Below, piece after piece: positions 43,975-51,405 of a stretch of 54,262 nucleotides of DNA. Under the pieces are notes generated by a model. The model made no database searches and was not told the origin of the DNA. It saw nothing but the letters and a program-made list of their open reading frames with translations. Every line of letters starts with the position of its first letter. The first letter of the stretch is position 1. This DNA is from an uncultured Oscillospiraceae bacterium (GTDB lineage: Bacteria; Bacillota; Clostridia; Oscillospirales; Ruminococcaceae): NCBI GenBank assembly GCA_910587135.1, contig CAJULF010000001.1, positions 74,539 through 128,800 of the forward strand, read 5' to 3'. The position numbers and the translations under genes are program-made.

Positions 43975-44352
43975 ATGAAAAGTGGTTTATGGTTGGTCGG
44001 GATCTTTCTTTTCGGTATTCTCGCAATGGCGGCGCTGTTTGTCTTTAATGCTTTTTTGCTGGTGTTTCAGCTCTATCCTTTGCCGCTTGTGATCTCTGTT
44101 TTAGCGGCGGCGGGCAGTGAAAGGCTGTTTGGTAAGCTCCGCAGGAAATACGGCTTTAGTGCTTGGGTATTCTGGATATTGGCTTTTTTGCCCCATGTTA
44201 TTATTGGCACGGGAGATGTCGCGGCTATCTACGTTGAATTGAAGATGGATATATATACTCTGTATGCGCTTACGTTGGGCTTGCCATACGGTATATCCGG
44301 CGCGATATTCACATACTTGTCGGCTAAAAAGTTAAAGGAGGAACAGCAATGA
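43975..44352 (+). CDS. Small integral membrane protein, family A of a tandem trio
   Basis: 125 residues, four membrane segments. The motif RLFGKLRRKYGFSAWVFWIL followed by AFLPH recurs in the next two genes (RLRILYRKKYGIKAPLFYL and RLRRLFRNKYGIKAPVFFL), so the three are paralogous. Ribosome site AAGGGGGTT. The stop overlaps the next ATG by four bases. No function recognised. Confidence 0.75.
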   Translation: MKSGLWLVGIFLFGILAMAALFVFNAFLLVFQLYPLPLVISVLAAAGSERLFGKLRRKYGFSAWVFWILAFLPHVIIGTGDVAAIYVELKMDIYTLYALTLGLPYGISGAIFTYLSAKKLKEEQQ

Positions 44353-45167
44353 AAAAATTTCCGACAATAATTCTGATTTTTGCGGTAAGCGCCGTTTTGT
44401 TTATGATACAGATAATAGTAAACCTGTTCGTGGTATACCCCTATATTTTCCTCGCGGCCATATTTTCGGGGGCGGCGGCTTTTGCGGTATCCTGTTTTTA
44501 TAAGATGTTTCGCGGCAGGGTGGGGTGCGGTGCGCTTTTGTTCTGGGTGATAGCTTTCGCGCCGCAGTCCGCCTTTGGATTGGGATATTTTATCCGGGCG
44601 GTTTGTATGAGGGCGATGGGGTACGGCTTTATCGGAGTGGGCGGGGTTCTGTGCTTTTATGATATGCCCGTAACAGCCGCCGCGTATGCCATTTTTGGGG
44701 GAATATTCACGGCAGTGCACAAAGCCGTCGAAAAAAAGGAAAGCCTTAACCTGAAAAAGGTGATCGCGGTGATTCTGCTGATAGTTATCGGCACTGCGGC
44801 GCTGCTCTTTATGGTCATCGGCGGTACGCTTATCGGATATGTGGCGGACCGTGAGGTCGGCGGTGTCGGGCTTATAGTTCAGATCGTCATTGCCCTGGCG
44901 GGAACTTTCGGTATCGACAGGCTGAGAATACTGTACAGGAAAAAATACGGTATAAAAGCGCCGCTGTTCTATTTGTGCACGTATGCTCCGATAGCGGCAT
45001 GGGTGGGTTACGCAGTGATATCCTCTGTATCTCACGGATATCCATATTCATATTACGGCAATACTATCACGGCAATGGCGATTGTTCTGGCGGGCGCGCT
45101 GCTGTGGCTTGCCGTCTTGGCGTTTGTGGAAAGGGCGAAAATCAAAAGCGACTCGCAGAGCGGCTGA
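44349..45167 (+). CDS. Integral membrane protein with two copies of the trio's domain
   Basis: 272 residues, about eight membrane segments. It appears to be an internal duplication: the first half has FYKMFRGRVGCGALLFWVIA, the second RLRILYRKKYGIKAPLFYLC, both matching the single domain of the upstream gene. It begins MKKFPTIILIFAVSAVLFM, close to the start of the third member. Function unknown; likely co-translated with its neighbours. Confidence 0.75.
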   Translation: MKKFPTIILIFAVSAVLFMIQIIVNLFVVYPYIFLAAIFSGAAAFAVSCFYKMFRGRVGCGALLFWVIAFAPQSAFGLGYFIRAVCMRAMGYGFIGVGGVLCFYDMPVTAAAYAIFGGIFTAVHKAVEKKESLNLKKVIAVILLIVIGTAALLFMVIGGTLIGYVADREVGGVGLIVQIVIALAGTFGIDRLRILYRKKYGIKAPLFYLCTYAPIAAWVGYAVISSVSHGYPYSYYGNTITAMAIVLAGALLWLAVLAFVERAKIKSDSQSG

Positions 45168-45182
45168 AAGGGAGGTACAGAT

Positions 45183-45630
45183 ATGAAGAAAACCTTTAGC
45201 AATAATTTTACTTTTAATAGGCGCTTCAGCCGCTTTGTTCGCTTTGGCGTTTATGTACATTGTGCTGATGCTTTGTGCCGGTTATATCGATGTTTTGATA
45301 GATATTGCCGTGACACTTGCGGCGGGAATGGGCATTGACCGACTGCGCAGGCTGTTCCGAAACAAATACGGAATAAAAGCGCCTGTTTTCTTTCTCGCTG
45401 CATATCTGCCGTCAATCATAGGCTCGGCGGTATATCTCGCGGGGGTGATATATCTGAATAATATGGGTTATTTCGAGGGATTTCTCGGAGGGCTCGGAGA
45501 ACTGCTCCTGGGATATACCCGGATAATTACCGCGGCGGCTTTTGCGGCAGTGGGAGGTCTGTACCTGCTTATCTCCTTTATAATCGAAAAGTGCGGGGCG
45601 GAGGAAAGTACTCCCCTAAAAAATCAATGA
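45183..45630 (+). pseudogene. Third membrane protein of the trio, frameshifted at codon 3-4
   Basis: GGAGGT (45171-45176) and ATG 45183 are in place, but the frame from this ATG stops early. Dropping one A from the AAAA run at 45189-45192 restores MKKPLAIILLLIGASAALFA followed by LAFMYIVLMLCAG, matching the starts of the sister genes, and then RLRRLFRNKYGIKAPVFFLA to 45630. The rest of the gene is intact (about 148 residues). A poly-A indel of this kind is also a typical sequencing or slippage site. Confidence 0.75.
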
Positions 45631-45652
45631 ATATTATGGAAAGGTGAATAAT

Positions 45653-46567
45653 ATGAACCCGAAAATTGAACAGCTTATACAGAATATTGAAAAGGTGATA
45701 ATAGGTAAGCGTGGTGTGGTAGAGAAGATCGTCTGCGCAATGCTGGCGGAGGGTCATGTGCTTATCGAGGACGTGCCCGGAGTCGGCAAAACGCTGCTGG
45801 CGGAAACCCTCGCGAAGTCCGTTTCGGGCAGCTTCGGGCGTATTCAGTTTACCCCCGACCTTATGCCCTCTGACGTTATCGGCTACACCATGATAGACCC
45901 CGCTACGGGTGCGGAGACTTACCGCGAGGGTGGAGCTATGTGCAATTTTCTGCTGGCGGACGAGATAAACCGCACCTCTCCGAAGGTGCAGTCCGCGCTG
46001 CTGGAGGCTATGGAAGAGCTTCAGATATCCGTTGACGGCGTTACTCACAAGCTGCCTGTGCCGTTTATGACGCTTGCTACGCAGAATCCTATCGAAACAT
46101 ACGGTACCTATCATTTGCCCGAAGCGCAGCTTGACCGCTTTTTAATGCGGCTTTCGGTGGGATATCCCGACCGAGCCGCGGAGCTGCTTATGCTGGACAG
46201 AATGCCACACAGACTCGAGGTGCAGGCTGTGATGAGCCTTGAGGAGGTCTTGCAGCTCCGCGAGGCGGCAAGCCGTGTGACGGTCTCCGAGGCTGTGAGG
46301 GCGTATATCCTTATGCTTGTGGGAGCTACCCGAAATGCCAAGGACGTTAAGCTCGGAGCAAGCCCGAGGGCTTCCATCGCGATGTTTAAGGCGGCGCAGG
46401 CTATGGCGCTGATGAATAACCGCGCCTTTGCCACTCCCGACGACGTTAAGGCGGTAGCTGTTCCCGTGCTGGCGCACCGCGTAATTCTGGCGGCGGGGCA
46501 GAGCGAGTATAAGACAAGCGAGGAGATAATCGAAAAGCTGCTTGCCGATACGGCTATACCCGTTTAA
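45653..46567 (+). CDS. MoxR-family AAA+ ATPase
   Basis: 304 residues from ATG 45653 (GGAAAGG upstream). Walker A GVGKTLLAE in EDVPGVGKT, Walker B FLLADEINRTSPKVQSALLE, sensor 1 LATQNP, sensor 2 region SPRASIAMFKAAQ. MoxR ATPases act as chaperones that help assemble partner complexes. Their usual partners, a DUF58 protein and a transglutaminase-like protein, are not downstream here; the next gene is a small EF-Tu domain-III-like protein. The membrane trio upstream ends 22 bases before it, so those proteins could be its clients (inference). Confidence 0.9.
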   Translation: MNPKIEQLIQNIEKVIIGKRGVVEKIVCAMLAEGHVLIEDVPGVGKTLLAETLAKSVSGSFGRIQFTPDLMPSDVIGYTMIDPATGAETYREGGAMCNFLLADEINRTSPKVQSALLEAMEELQISVDGVTHKLPVPFMTLATQNPIETYGTYHLPEAQLDRFLMRLSVGYPDRAAELLMLDRMPHRLEVQAVMSLEEVLQLREAASRVTVSEAVRAYILMLVGATRNAKDVKLGASPRASIAMFKAAQAMALMNNRAFATPDDVKAVAVPVLAHRVILAAGQSEYKTSEEIIEKLLADTAIPV

Positions 46568-46570
46568 GAA

Positions 46571-46861
46571 ATGAAAACGATATTTGTTTCGGTGACCTTT
46601 TTCTCGGGAAAGCGAAAAACACCGCCATGCCTTACAAACCGGAGTTATTGTCCCCACTTGATGGTAAAGGGCGATGATGAGTATCTTGGCGTCCGCTTTA
46701 TTGACGGCATGGAATGCGTCTTTGACAGCGAGGATTATGCCGAGGTGTTATTCATGTATGACGGCGTGGCATATCATAAATTAAGGGTCGGTACGGAATT
46801 CTTTATAATGGAGGGTGGGAATGCTGTGGGTGAGGGAAGGGTCGAAGATATCGGCGGCTGA
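46571..46861 (+). CDS. Small stand-alone protein resembling EF-Tu domain III
   Basis: 96 residues. The sequence KTPPCLTNRSYCPHLMVKGD, then DEYLGVRFIDG and GTEFFIMEGGNAVGEGRVED, follows the order of EF-Tu domain III (T-P-x-x-x-G-Y-R-P, then G-x-x-F-x-I-R-E-G-G-x-x-V-G-x-G-x-V). There is no GTPase domain. It begins 3 bases after the MoxR stop, so it is co-translated. It may be a protein-binding beta-barrel borrowed from the EF-Tu fold; the function is unknown. Confidence 0.65.
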   Translation: MKTIFVSVTFFSGKRKTPPCLTNRSYCPHLMVKGDDEYLGVRFIDGMECVFDSEDYAEVLFMYDGVAYHKLRVGTEFFIMEGGNAVGEGRVEDIGG

Positions 46862-47001
46862 GAGCACGATATATCGCTCCCCTTATCATACATGGCGTCA
46901 GATTCAGACATGGGAAATCGTACTGATTATATATTGCAGCTTGAAGCTAACAGCGATATAATCCAAACAACAAATGGAACAAATCCGAAAGGAGGAGAAA
47001 A

Positions 47002-47208
47002 ATGCCGTATATTACAGTTGAAAGCGGTACATTATCGGATGAGCAAAAAGAAGAATTGATCAGGAGATTGACAGAAGTGTCTTCCGAAATAATGAAAGTG
47101 CCGCAGGAGTTTTTTGTAACTACAATCAAAGAAGTATCGGATAAAAATTTCGGTATTGGCGGAAAAACGATTGACAAAGTAAAAGAAGAATATAAAAAAC
47201 ATAAATAA
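47002..47208 (+). CDS. 4-oxalocrotonate tautomerase family protein
   Basis: 68 residues beginning MPYITVESGTLSDEQKEELI. Pro-2, exposed after Met removal, is the catalytic base of the tautomerase family. The length and the VTTIKEVSDKNFGIGGK C-terminal region match small YwhB/DmpI-like members. The natural substrate is unknown. Ribosome site AAAGGAGGAG. Monocistronic. Confidence 0.9.
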   Translation: MPYITVESGTLSDEQKEELIRRLTEVSSEIMKVPQEFFVTTIKEVSDKNFGIGGKTIDKVKEEYKKHK

Positions 47209-47333
47209 ATTCAGAACTTGTTCTCATATTCAGCGGGCAGACATTCTGCAAGTAACTTTATGCTTTAAATATCTTGCCATGGAATTCAGAAAATCAAGAA
47301 GCGTGCAAGGTAAAGGGGATATATCGTTCGCGC

Positions 47334-47362
47334 TTGACATTTCGCGGATAATATGTTATAAT
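47334..47362 (+). promoter_or_regulatory. Promoter upstream of a leader repeat and the DUF4272 gene
   Basis: TTGACA at 47334-47339, 17-base spacer, TATAAT at 47357-47362. It lies 235 bases before the gene start, so the whole leader repeat at 47395-47575 would be transcribed as 5' leader. The rest of 47209-47333 shows nothing. Confidence 0.85.
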
Positions 47363-47394
47363 TATACCACATCAGCTTGTATAAAAAGCCTATA

Positions 47395-47575
47395 CGCCGC
47401 GCAATGCCGGTGCATGAAATTTCATAAAGTGTCATAATTTGCAAAGCAAATTATGACCGATTTCCGCAATCACACAGAAGTGGTTTTGCGCAAAACCCGC
47501 GCAGCGAACGGCGCGTGATTGCGGAAATTTTGAAATTTTTTTAAATAATCCGCTTTAGATCAACCTTTTTTGACT
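47395..47575 (+). repeat. Leader repeat with 12-bp perfect hairpin, upstream of the DUF4272 gene
   Basis: The left arm is GCCGGTGCATGAAATTTCAT and the perfect palindrome GTCATAATTTGC-AAA-GCAAATTATGAC is at 47431-47457. ATTTCCGCAATCACAC (about 47460) pairs with GTGTGATTGCGGAAAT-like GCGTGATTGCGGAAATTTTG (about 47511). It ends AAATAATCCGCTTTAGATC, close to the copy at 1740-1775. Confidence 0.85.
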
Positions 47576-47596
47576 GCGGGACAGGAGAGAAGCCGA

Positions 47597-48289
47597 ATGT
47601 TTATCAAGAGAATCGGATCGACCAGAAAGCAGCGCACAGAGCAGTTCCTTAAAAAGAACGGTATAGCTGTCAACCCCAATCTGCCCGAAATAGAACCGGA
47701 GGACATAGCGCGGATAAAATCTCCCGAGGAAATAGTCAGACGCGCTGTTACGGCGTTCATTACGGCGCAGATCGCGATAGATATCTGCAGCGGCAACGGC
47801 GCGGCGGAGTCCGTGGAGTTTTTCACGCCTATTATGGAGCGGTTCGGGCTGATGGGCGAGCTTACCGACGACGAGAAGATATATTTCGACCCTTCCGAAT
47901 GCGAGAACATATCGCAGGACGAGGCTTATCAAATGCAGTGGCGGCTTGAGATGTGTGTTTCGCTGTTCTGGGCTTGCGGATTTAGGAAAAATATGGATTT
48001 TCCGAGCGAAATAACTGATATTACCAAGCTGATAAAACTGATCGGCAGCTGCGGGAGCTTTGACGAGCTTATGTCCCATGTTAAGATGAGGACGGCTTCG
48101 GAAATTCTGGACAATGCGGATGCAATATTTCGTATGGACTGGGCGTGCGTCGAAGCGCGGATAAGGAACGATAATTCTATCTCAGGTCGGCTGAACCATG
48201 ATGTGGTGGTAGAGCAGCACAAGGGATTCAACTGGCTGAGAGGTGCTTATGACGCGGAGGATTGGGACAGCGTGAAGCCGCACACTTGA
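47597..48289 (+). CDS. DUF4272 domain protein
   Basis: 230 residues from ATG 47597 (CAGGAGAG upstream). The pattern RIGSTRKQRTEQFLKKNGIA, NLPEIEPEDIARIKSPEEIV and WRLEMCVSLFWACGF is that of DUF4272 proteins. No enzymatic motif is seen. Such genes are often found near immunity or accessory genes. The preceding leader (47363-47596) contains a leader repeat. Confidence 0.8.
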   Translation: MFIKRIGSTRKQRTEQFLKKNGIAVNPNLPEIEPEDIARIKSPEEIVRRAVTAFITAQIAIDICSGNGAAESVEFFTPIMERFGLMGELTDDEKIYFDPSECENISQDEAYQMQWRLEMCVSLFWACGFRKNMDFPSEITDITKLIKLIGSCGSFDELMSHVKMRTASEILDNADAIFRMDWACVEARIRNDNSISGRLNHDVVVEQHKGFNWLRGAYDAEDWDSVKPHT

Positions 48290-48306
48290 TTTTATGGGAG
48301 GTTTTC

Positions 48307-48717
48307 ATTATTATTTTCAGTGAAACTTTACCTACCGCTGAGGAGTTCTCCTCTCTGACAAATGCCGTGGGGTGGGGGATTGACAGCAAGGCAGTTGTGG
48401 AACGGGCTCTGAACGGTTCAGTCTATACCGTGAGTGTTTATGACGGCGATAAAATCATCGGCTTCGGGAGGCTTATCGGTGATAGAGCGATGTTCCTTTA
48501 TATTCAGGACGTTATGGTTCTCCCCGAATATCAAGGCAGACAAATAGGAACGCGGATAATGGAACGGCTAATTGATAAAATAAACGAATGAAAAAAGTTC
48601 AACCCTGATCTAAGAGCATACCTCGGCGCTTCAAAGGGCAAAGAGGGGTTTTATGAGCGATTTGGATTTGTTACGCGTGAGAGCGCGGGGCTTGGAGCGG
48701 GTATGGTCTTATTCTGA
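48307..48717 (+). pseudogene. GNAT acetyltransferase with non-standard start and in-frame TGA
   Basis: The frame reads IIIFSETLPTAEEFSSLTNA through VMVLPEYQGRQIGTRIMERL and IDKINE, then TGA at 48589-48591. It continues in the same frame as KKFNPDLRAYLGASKGKEGF, YERFGFVTRESAGLGAGMVL and F to a TGA at 48717. That continuation is the expected C-terminus of this GNAT family, so one nonsense change cuts the gene. GGGAGG at 48296-48301 is followed by ATT 48307 rather than ATG. Two lesions suggest real decay. Confidence 0.8.
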
Positions 48718-48873
48718 AAGAGAAAAATATGAGCCATACAATGTGTGGCTTGCCGCCGACGAGAGCTTACTTTTGGTATGCGAATACGGCGAGCAGGGGG
48801 AGGACGCGGAGATCGTTGTTTACAAGCGGCGCGATTCGTAACGGATACGGCGTTTACACATAAAGATGAATAT
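48718..48873. other. Short stretch before the tRNA-Leu-half array, no supported gene
   Basis: A 62-codon frame (48653-48841) overlaps the GNAT C-terminus in another frame and is not supported. Nothing else is seen. Confidence 0.4.
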
Positions 48874-48929
48874 GCGCCCGTGACGGAACCGGCAGACGCG
48901 TTGGATTTGGGCAGCGTTACTACAGTTGT
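48874..48929 (+). repeat. tRNA-Leu 5'-half repeat R1
   Basis: GCGCCCGTGACGGAACCGGC..TTGGATTTGGGCAGCGTTAC..TACAG. It follows the intact tRNA-Leu at 52256 from the acceptor 5' strand to the anticodon loop, then has the shared tail CAGCGTTACTACAG instead of the tRNA 3' half. First copy of the array, just before the methyltransferase gene. Confidence 0.88.
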
Positions 48930-48985
48930 AAAAATTCAAATTTGTTGAGCGAAGTATGCGGCAAACGGATGAAGAAGGTGAATTT

Positions 48986-49600
48986 GTGGGTAACATTCCG
49001 TTTTGGGAAAAAACATACCGTGATGATAATGTTATGACATTTTCTGCAAAGCCTAACAAAACGATTATGGAAATTGAGCCGCTGCTTAATAAAAATGCCG
49101 ATATATTGGAGGTTGGCTGCGGCGAAGGACAGAATGTATTATATCTTGCCAAAAACGGTTTCCAAAATATTGACGCTTTTGACATTTCGGAGGCGGGCGT
49201 TGCTAAACTGAAGCGACTCTGCAAATTAAGCGATGTTTGTATAAACGCATTTACTTGCGATCTTGGAAAGTATCGCTTCGATAAAAGTTTTGATTTGATA
49301 ATGTCATTTGCAACATTATGTTTTGTTGAAAAAAACATTTGGAAGCGTTTTATCTGCGAAGCAAAGAAAAACACCAAAATCGGCGGAATTCATATAATGC
49401 ATATTTTTACTGATGAGGTTCCCGCTTCGGCTGATATTGCAGATTTTGCAATCGGTTTGGCCCATAACGGCGAGATAAAAGATTTATATGATGATTGGGA
49501 GATTATAAATTTTCAGTCGTATATTTTTGAGGATGAACACCCGGGTATACCAAAGCATTTACACTCAGTCAATAAAATTTCCGCACGGAAAACAAAATAG
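48986..49600 (+). CDS. Class I SAM-dependent methyltransferase (cassette gene 1)
   Basis: 204 residues from GTG 48986 (AAGAAGGTGA upstream); an ATG at 48956 is an alternative. The N-terminus GNIPFWEKTYRDDNVMTFSA and motif I ILEVGCGEGQNVLYLAKNGF, then AFDISEAGVAKL, resemble TehB-type methyltransferases. The target is unknown. AT-rich compared with the chromosome to the left. It sits alone between repeats R1 and R2, with no promoter of its own seen, which fits a captured single-gene cassette. Confidence 0.85.
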   Translation: MGNIPFWEKTYRDDNVMTFSAKPNKTIMEIEPLLNKNADILEVGCGEGQNVLYLAKNGFQNIDAFDISEAGVAKLKRLCKLSDVCINAFTCDLGKYRFDKSFDLIMSFATLCFVEKNIWKRFICEAKKNTKIGGIHIMHIFTDEVPASADIADFAIGLAHNGEIKDLYDDWEIINFQSYIFEDEHPGIPKHLHSVNKISARKTK

Positions 49601-49628
49601 TTTTTTCGTATCACAGCTTACATAATAT

Positions 49629-49666
49629 GTGGGTATGGCGTAATTGGCAGACGCACCATTTGGGTG
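49629..49666 (+). repeat. tRNA-Leu 5'-half repeat R2 (GCGGGTA type, shortened)
   Basis: GTGGGTATGGCGTAATTGGC..AGACGCACC-ATTTGGGTG. It has a GTGGGTA acceptor start and lacks three bases of the anticodon stem. The usual tail is replaced by GGGAGGATTC, which supplies the ribosome site of the next gene. Confidence 0.8.
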
Positions 49667-49680
49667 GGAGGATTCATAAG

Positions 49681-50241
49681 ATGGCATTGTTTTATCTTGT
49701 CAGGCATGGAGAAGCAAATTATGAATATATGTTTGAAAATGGATTTTGGGGGTTTGGCAGGGATTTTGCTCCTTTATCTGAAAAAGGAAAACAACAAGCA
49801 GAAATTACGGCAAAAGATGCTCGTCTTAAAAATGCAGAACATATTGTGTCTTCTCCATATACAAGAGCACTGCAGACGGCTCAGATTATTTCACGAGAAA
49901 CAGGAATACAAGTTGAAGTTGATATTGATTTACATGAGTGGATACCTGATGAGAACAATCAGTATGAAACATCTGAAGAAAGCTTTGCATTTGCCAGGGA
50001 ATTTAATAAATTTAGCGGTGAGTATCCGTCAGGTGAAAAATTCAGATGGGAATCGCTTAGCCATATGCGAAAAAGAATGATACGTGTAGCAGATAAATAT
50101 TCAGATTATGATAAGGTTATTTTTGTTGGTCATGGAATGGCTTTCAGGTGTTTAACATATATTGAAAAAATGAATCCTGCTGAAATAATTGAGTTTACCT
50201 ATCAGAAGGGACAGGCAAAGTGCGAATATTCATTCACATAA
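49681..50241 (+). CDS. Histidine phosphatase / phosphoglycerate-mutase family protein (cassette gene 2)
   Basis: 186 residues. The catalytic RHG is at residues 8-10 (MALFYLVRHGEANYE), the second arginine is in SSPYTRALQTAQIIS, and the second histidine is in VIFVGHGMAFRCL, so all core residues of the histidine phosphatase superfamily are present. The substrate is unknown. GGGAGG inside the end of repeat R2 provides the ribosome site. Strongly AT-rich. It lies between R2 and R3. Confidence 0.88.
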   Translation: MALFYLVRHGEANYEYMFENGFWGFGRDFAPLSEKGKQQAEITAKDARLKNAEHIVSSPYTRALQTAQIISRETGIQVEVDIDLHEWIPDENNQYETSEESFAFAREFNKFSGEYPSGEKFRWESLSHMRKRMIRVADKYSDYDKVIFVGHGMAFRCLTYIEKMNPAEIIEFTYQKGQAKCEYSFT

Positions 50242-50295
50242 AAATGCAGTATAAATACCAATTTATCATCAAAAAGATAAAATAGCTGAAAAAAT

Positions 50296-50352
50296 GCGCC
50301 CGCGGCGGAACCGGCAGTCGCACCGGATTTTAGGAGTGTTGCTTCAGTGGAG
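50296..50352 (+). repeat. tRNA-Leu 5'-half repeat R3
   Basis: GCGCCCGCGGCGGAACCGGC..AGTCGCACCGGATTTTAGGA followed by the tail GTGTTGCTTCAGTGGAG. A tRNA-type promoter follows it at once (50361-50389). Confidence 0.86.
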
Positions 50353-50360
50353 AGCTTTGC

Positions 50361-50389
50361 TTGACAAATTTACAAAAATCTTGTGTAAT
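50361..50389 (+). promoter_or_regulatory. Promoter P3 between repeats R3 and R4
   Basis: TTGACA (50361-50366), 17-base spacer, TGTAAT (50384-50389), followed by ATAATTGTACTTATTGGCGA, shared with P5 and nearly with P9. It would transcribe R4 and then the DUF3788-like gene. Confidence 0.8.
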
Positions 50390-50435
50390 ATAATTGTACT
50401 TATTGGCGATTTAATTTTAAATGGCGAAATATTAC

Positions 50436-50492
50436 GCGCCTGTGGCAAAATTGGCATACGCGATAGATTTGGGTGACGTTACTATAGTGGAG
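50436..50492 (+). repeat. tRNA-Leu 5'-half repeat R4
   Basis: GCGCCTGTGGCAAAATTGGC..ATACGCGATAGATTTGGGTG with tail ACGTTACTATAGTGGAG. Closest to R10; both follow a promoter-bearing spacer. Confidence 0.86.
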
Positions 50493-50560
50493 TTATTGTT
50501 GCGGGTGAATGCCAAAAATAAAATCTGCTTGACAAATCAGAGGTTAAGGAGGAAACTATC

Positions 50561-50974
50561 ATGCTCGATATAATACCTAATACAGAACAAATGACAGCCT
50601 TAGTTGGAAAATCTTTATATGATATATGGATTAAATTATGTGATTTAATTGAAGAAAAATACGATATGGATCGTTTGTGGGATAAAGGGGGTAAAGCATG
50701 GACATATGAATATAAATACCGCCGTGGCGGCAAAACTCTTTGCGCACTATATGCAAGAGAGAAATGCGTGGGATTTATGGTTATTTTAGGGAAAGATGAA
50801 CGTTTAAAGTTTGAAGAAGATAGAGAAAATTACTCAAAGGATGTGCAAAAAATATATGATGAAACTCAAACTTATCACGATGGGAAATGGATGATGTTTG
50901 AGCCGACAGACACTTCCCTGTTTGATGATTTTATTAGATTGTTAGGAATAAAAAGAAAACCAAACAGAACATAG
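50561..50974 (+). CDS. DUF3788-like protein (cassette gene 3)
   Basis: 137 residues. The order GKSLYDIWIKLCDLIEEKYD, AWTYEYKYRRGGKTLCALYA and CVGFMVILGKDERLKFEED fits the DUF3788 family (a small YdfA/TfoX-like alpha/beta fold); the assignment is from pattern only. Ribosome site AAGGAGGAAACTATC. AT-rich. It lies between repeats R4 and R5 and would be transcribed from promoter P3. After its stop is a segment with TTTGTCAGGAAGTTAAAATA, matching the one after the AAC(6')-like gene. Confidence 0.7.
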   Translation: MLDIIPNTEQMTALVGKSLYDIWIKLCDLIEEKYDMDRLWDKGGKAWTYEYKYRRGGKTLCALYAREKCVGFMVILGKDERLKFEEDRENYSKDVQKIYDETQTYHDGKWMMFEPTDTSLFDDFIRLLGIKRKPNRT

Positions 50975-51031
50975 AGAATTGATTATGGCCCCCAATTTGT
51001 CAGGAAGTTAAAATATACGGAAATATAATAT

Positions 51032-51087
51032 GCGGGTATGGCGGAGCTAACAGACGCGCCGGATTTGGTCAGTGTTACTTTAGTGAA
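51032..51087 (+). repeat. tRNA-Leu 5'-half repeat R5 (GCGGGTA type)
   Basis: GCGGGTATGGCGGAGCTAAC..AGACGCGCCGGATTTGGTCA with tail GTGTTACTTTAGTGAA. It is preceded by ACGGAAATATAATAT, the flank shared by the array, and followed by promoter P5. Confidence 0.86.
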
Positions 51088-51096
51088 TATTTTTGC

Positions 51097-51125
51097 TTGA
51101 CAAATTCACGAAAATCCTGTATAAT
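51097..51125 (+). promoter_or_regulatory. Promoter P5 between repeats R5 and R6
   Basis: TTGACA (51097-51102), 17-base spacer, TATAAT (51120-51125). It would transcribe R6, R7 and the AAC(6')-like gene. Confidence 0.88.
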
Positions 51126-51173
51126 ATAATTGTGCTTATTGGCGATTTGATGTTAAATGGCGAAAAATAATAC

Positions 51174-51230
51174 GCACCCGTGGCGGAACTGGCAGACGCG
51201 CCGGATTTGGGCAGCGTTACTACAATGGAG
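51174..51230 (+). repeat. tRNA-Leu 5'-half repeat R6
   Basis: GCACCCGTGGCGGAACTGGC..AGACGCGCCGGATTTGGGCA with tail GCGTTACTACAATGGAG. Then CCCTGCTACTGCCGAGCAGG and GCGGAAAATTTAATAT lead to R7, 107 bases on. Confidence 0.9.
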
Positions 51231-51280
51231 TTTTCCCTGCTACTGCCGAGCAGGTTAAAAATAGGCGGAAAATTTAATAT

Positions 51281-51337
51281 GCGCCCGTGGCGGAACTGGC
51301 AGACGCATTGGATTTGGGTGACATTACTACAGTGAAG
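51281..51337 (+). repeat. tRNA-Leu 5'-half repeat R7
   Basis: GCGCCCGTGGCGGAACTGGC..AGACGCATTGGATTTGGGTG with tail ACATTACTACAGTGAAG. Nearly identical to the tRNA-Leu 5' half. It stands just before the AAC(6')-like gene. Confidence 0.92.
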
Positions 51338-51405
51338 TTATTTCCGCATGAGAATGTATGAAATTAAAATTGAATTGTCAAATCGGCATTTACGGAGGTG
51401 ACTTT

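Noticed and set aside
48589..48591. Recoded TGA (readthrough or selenocysteine)
   Set aside because: TGA is used as a normal stop elsewhere, no stem-loop of SECIS type is evident, and the residue position is not catalytic in GNATs; a nonsense change is simpler.
48653..48841. 62-codon frame after the GNAT pseudogene
   Set aside because: It overlaps the expected GNAT C-terminus in another frame and has no recognisable family.
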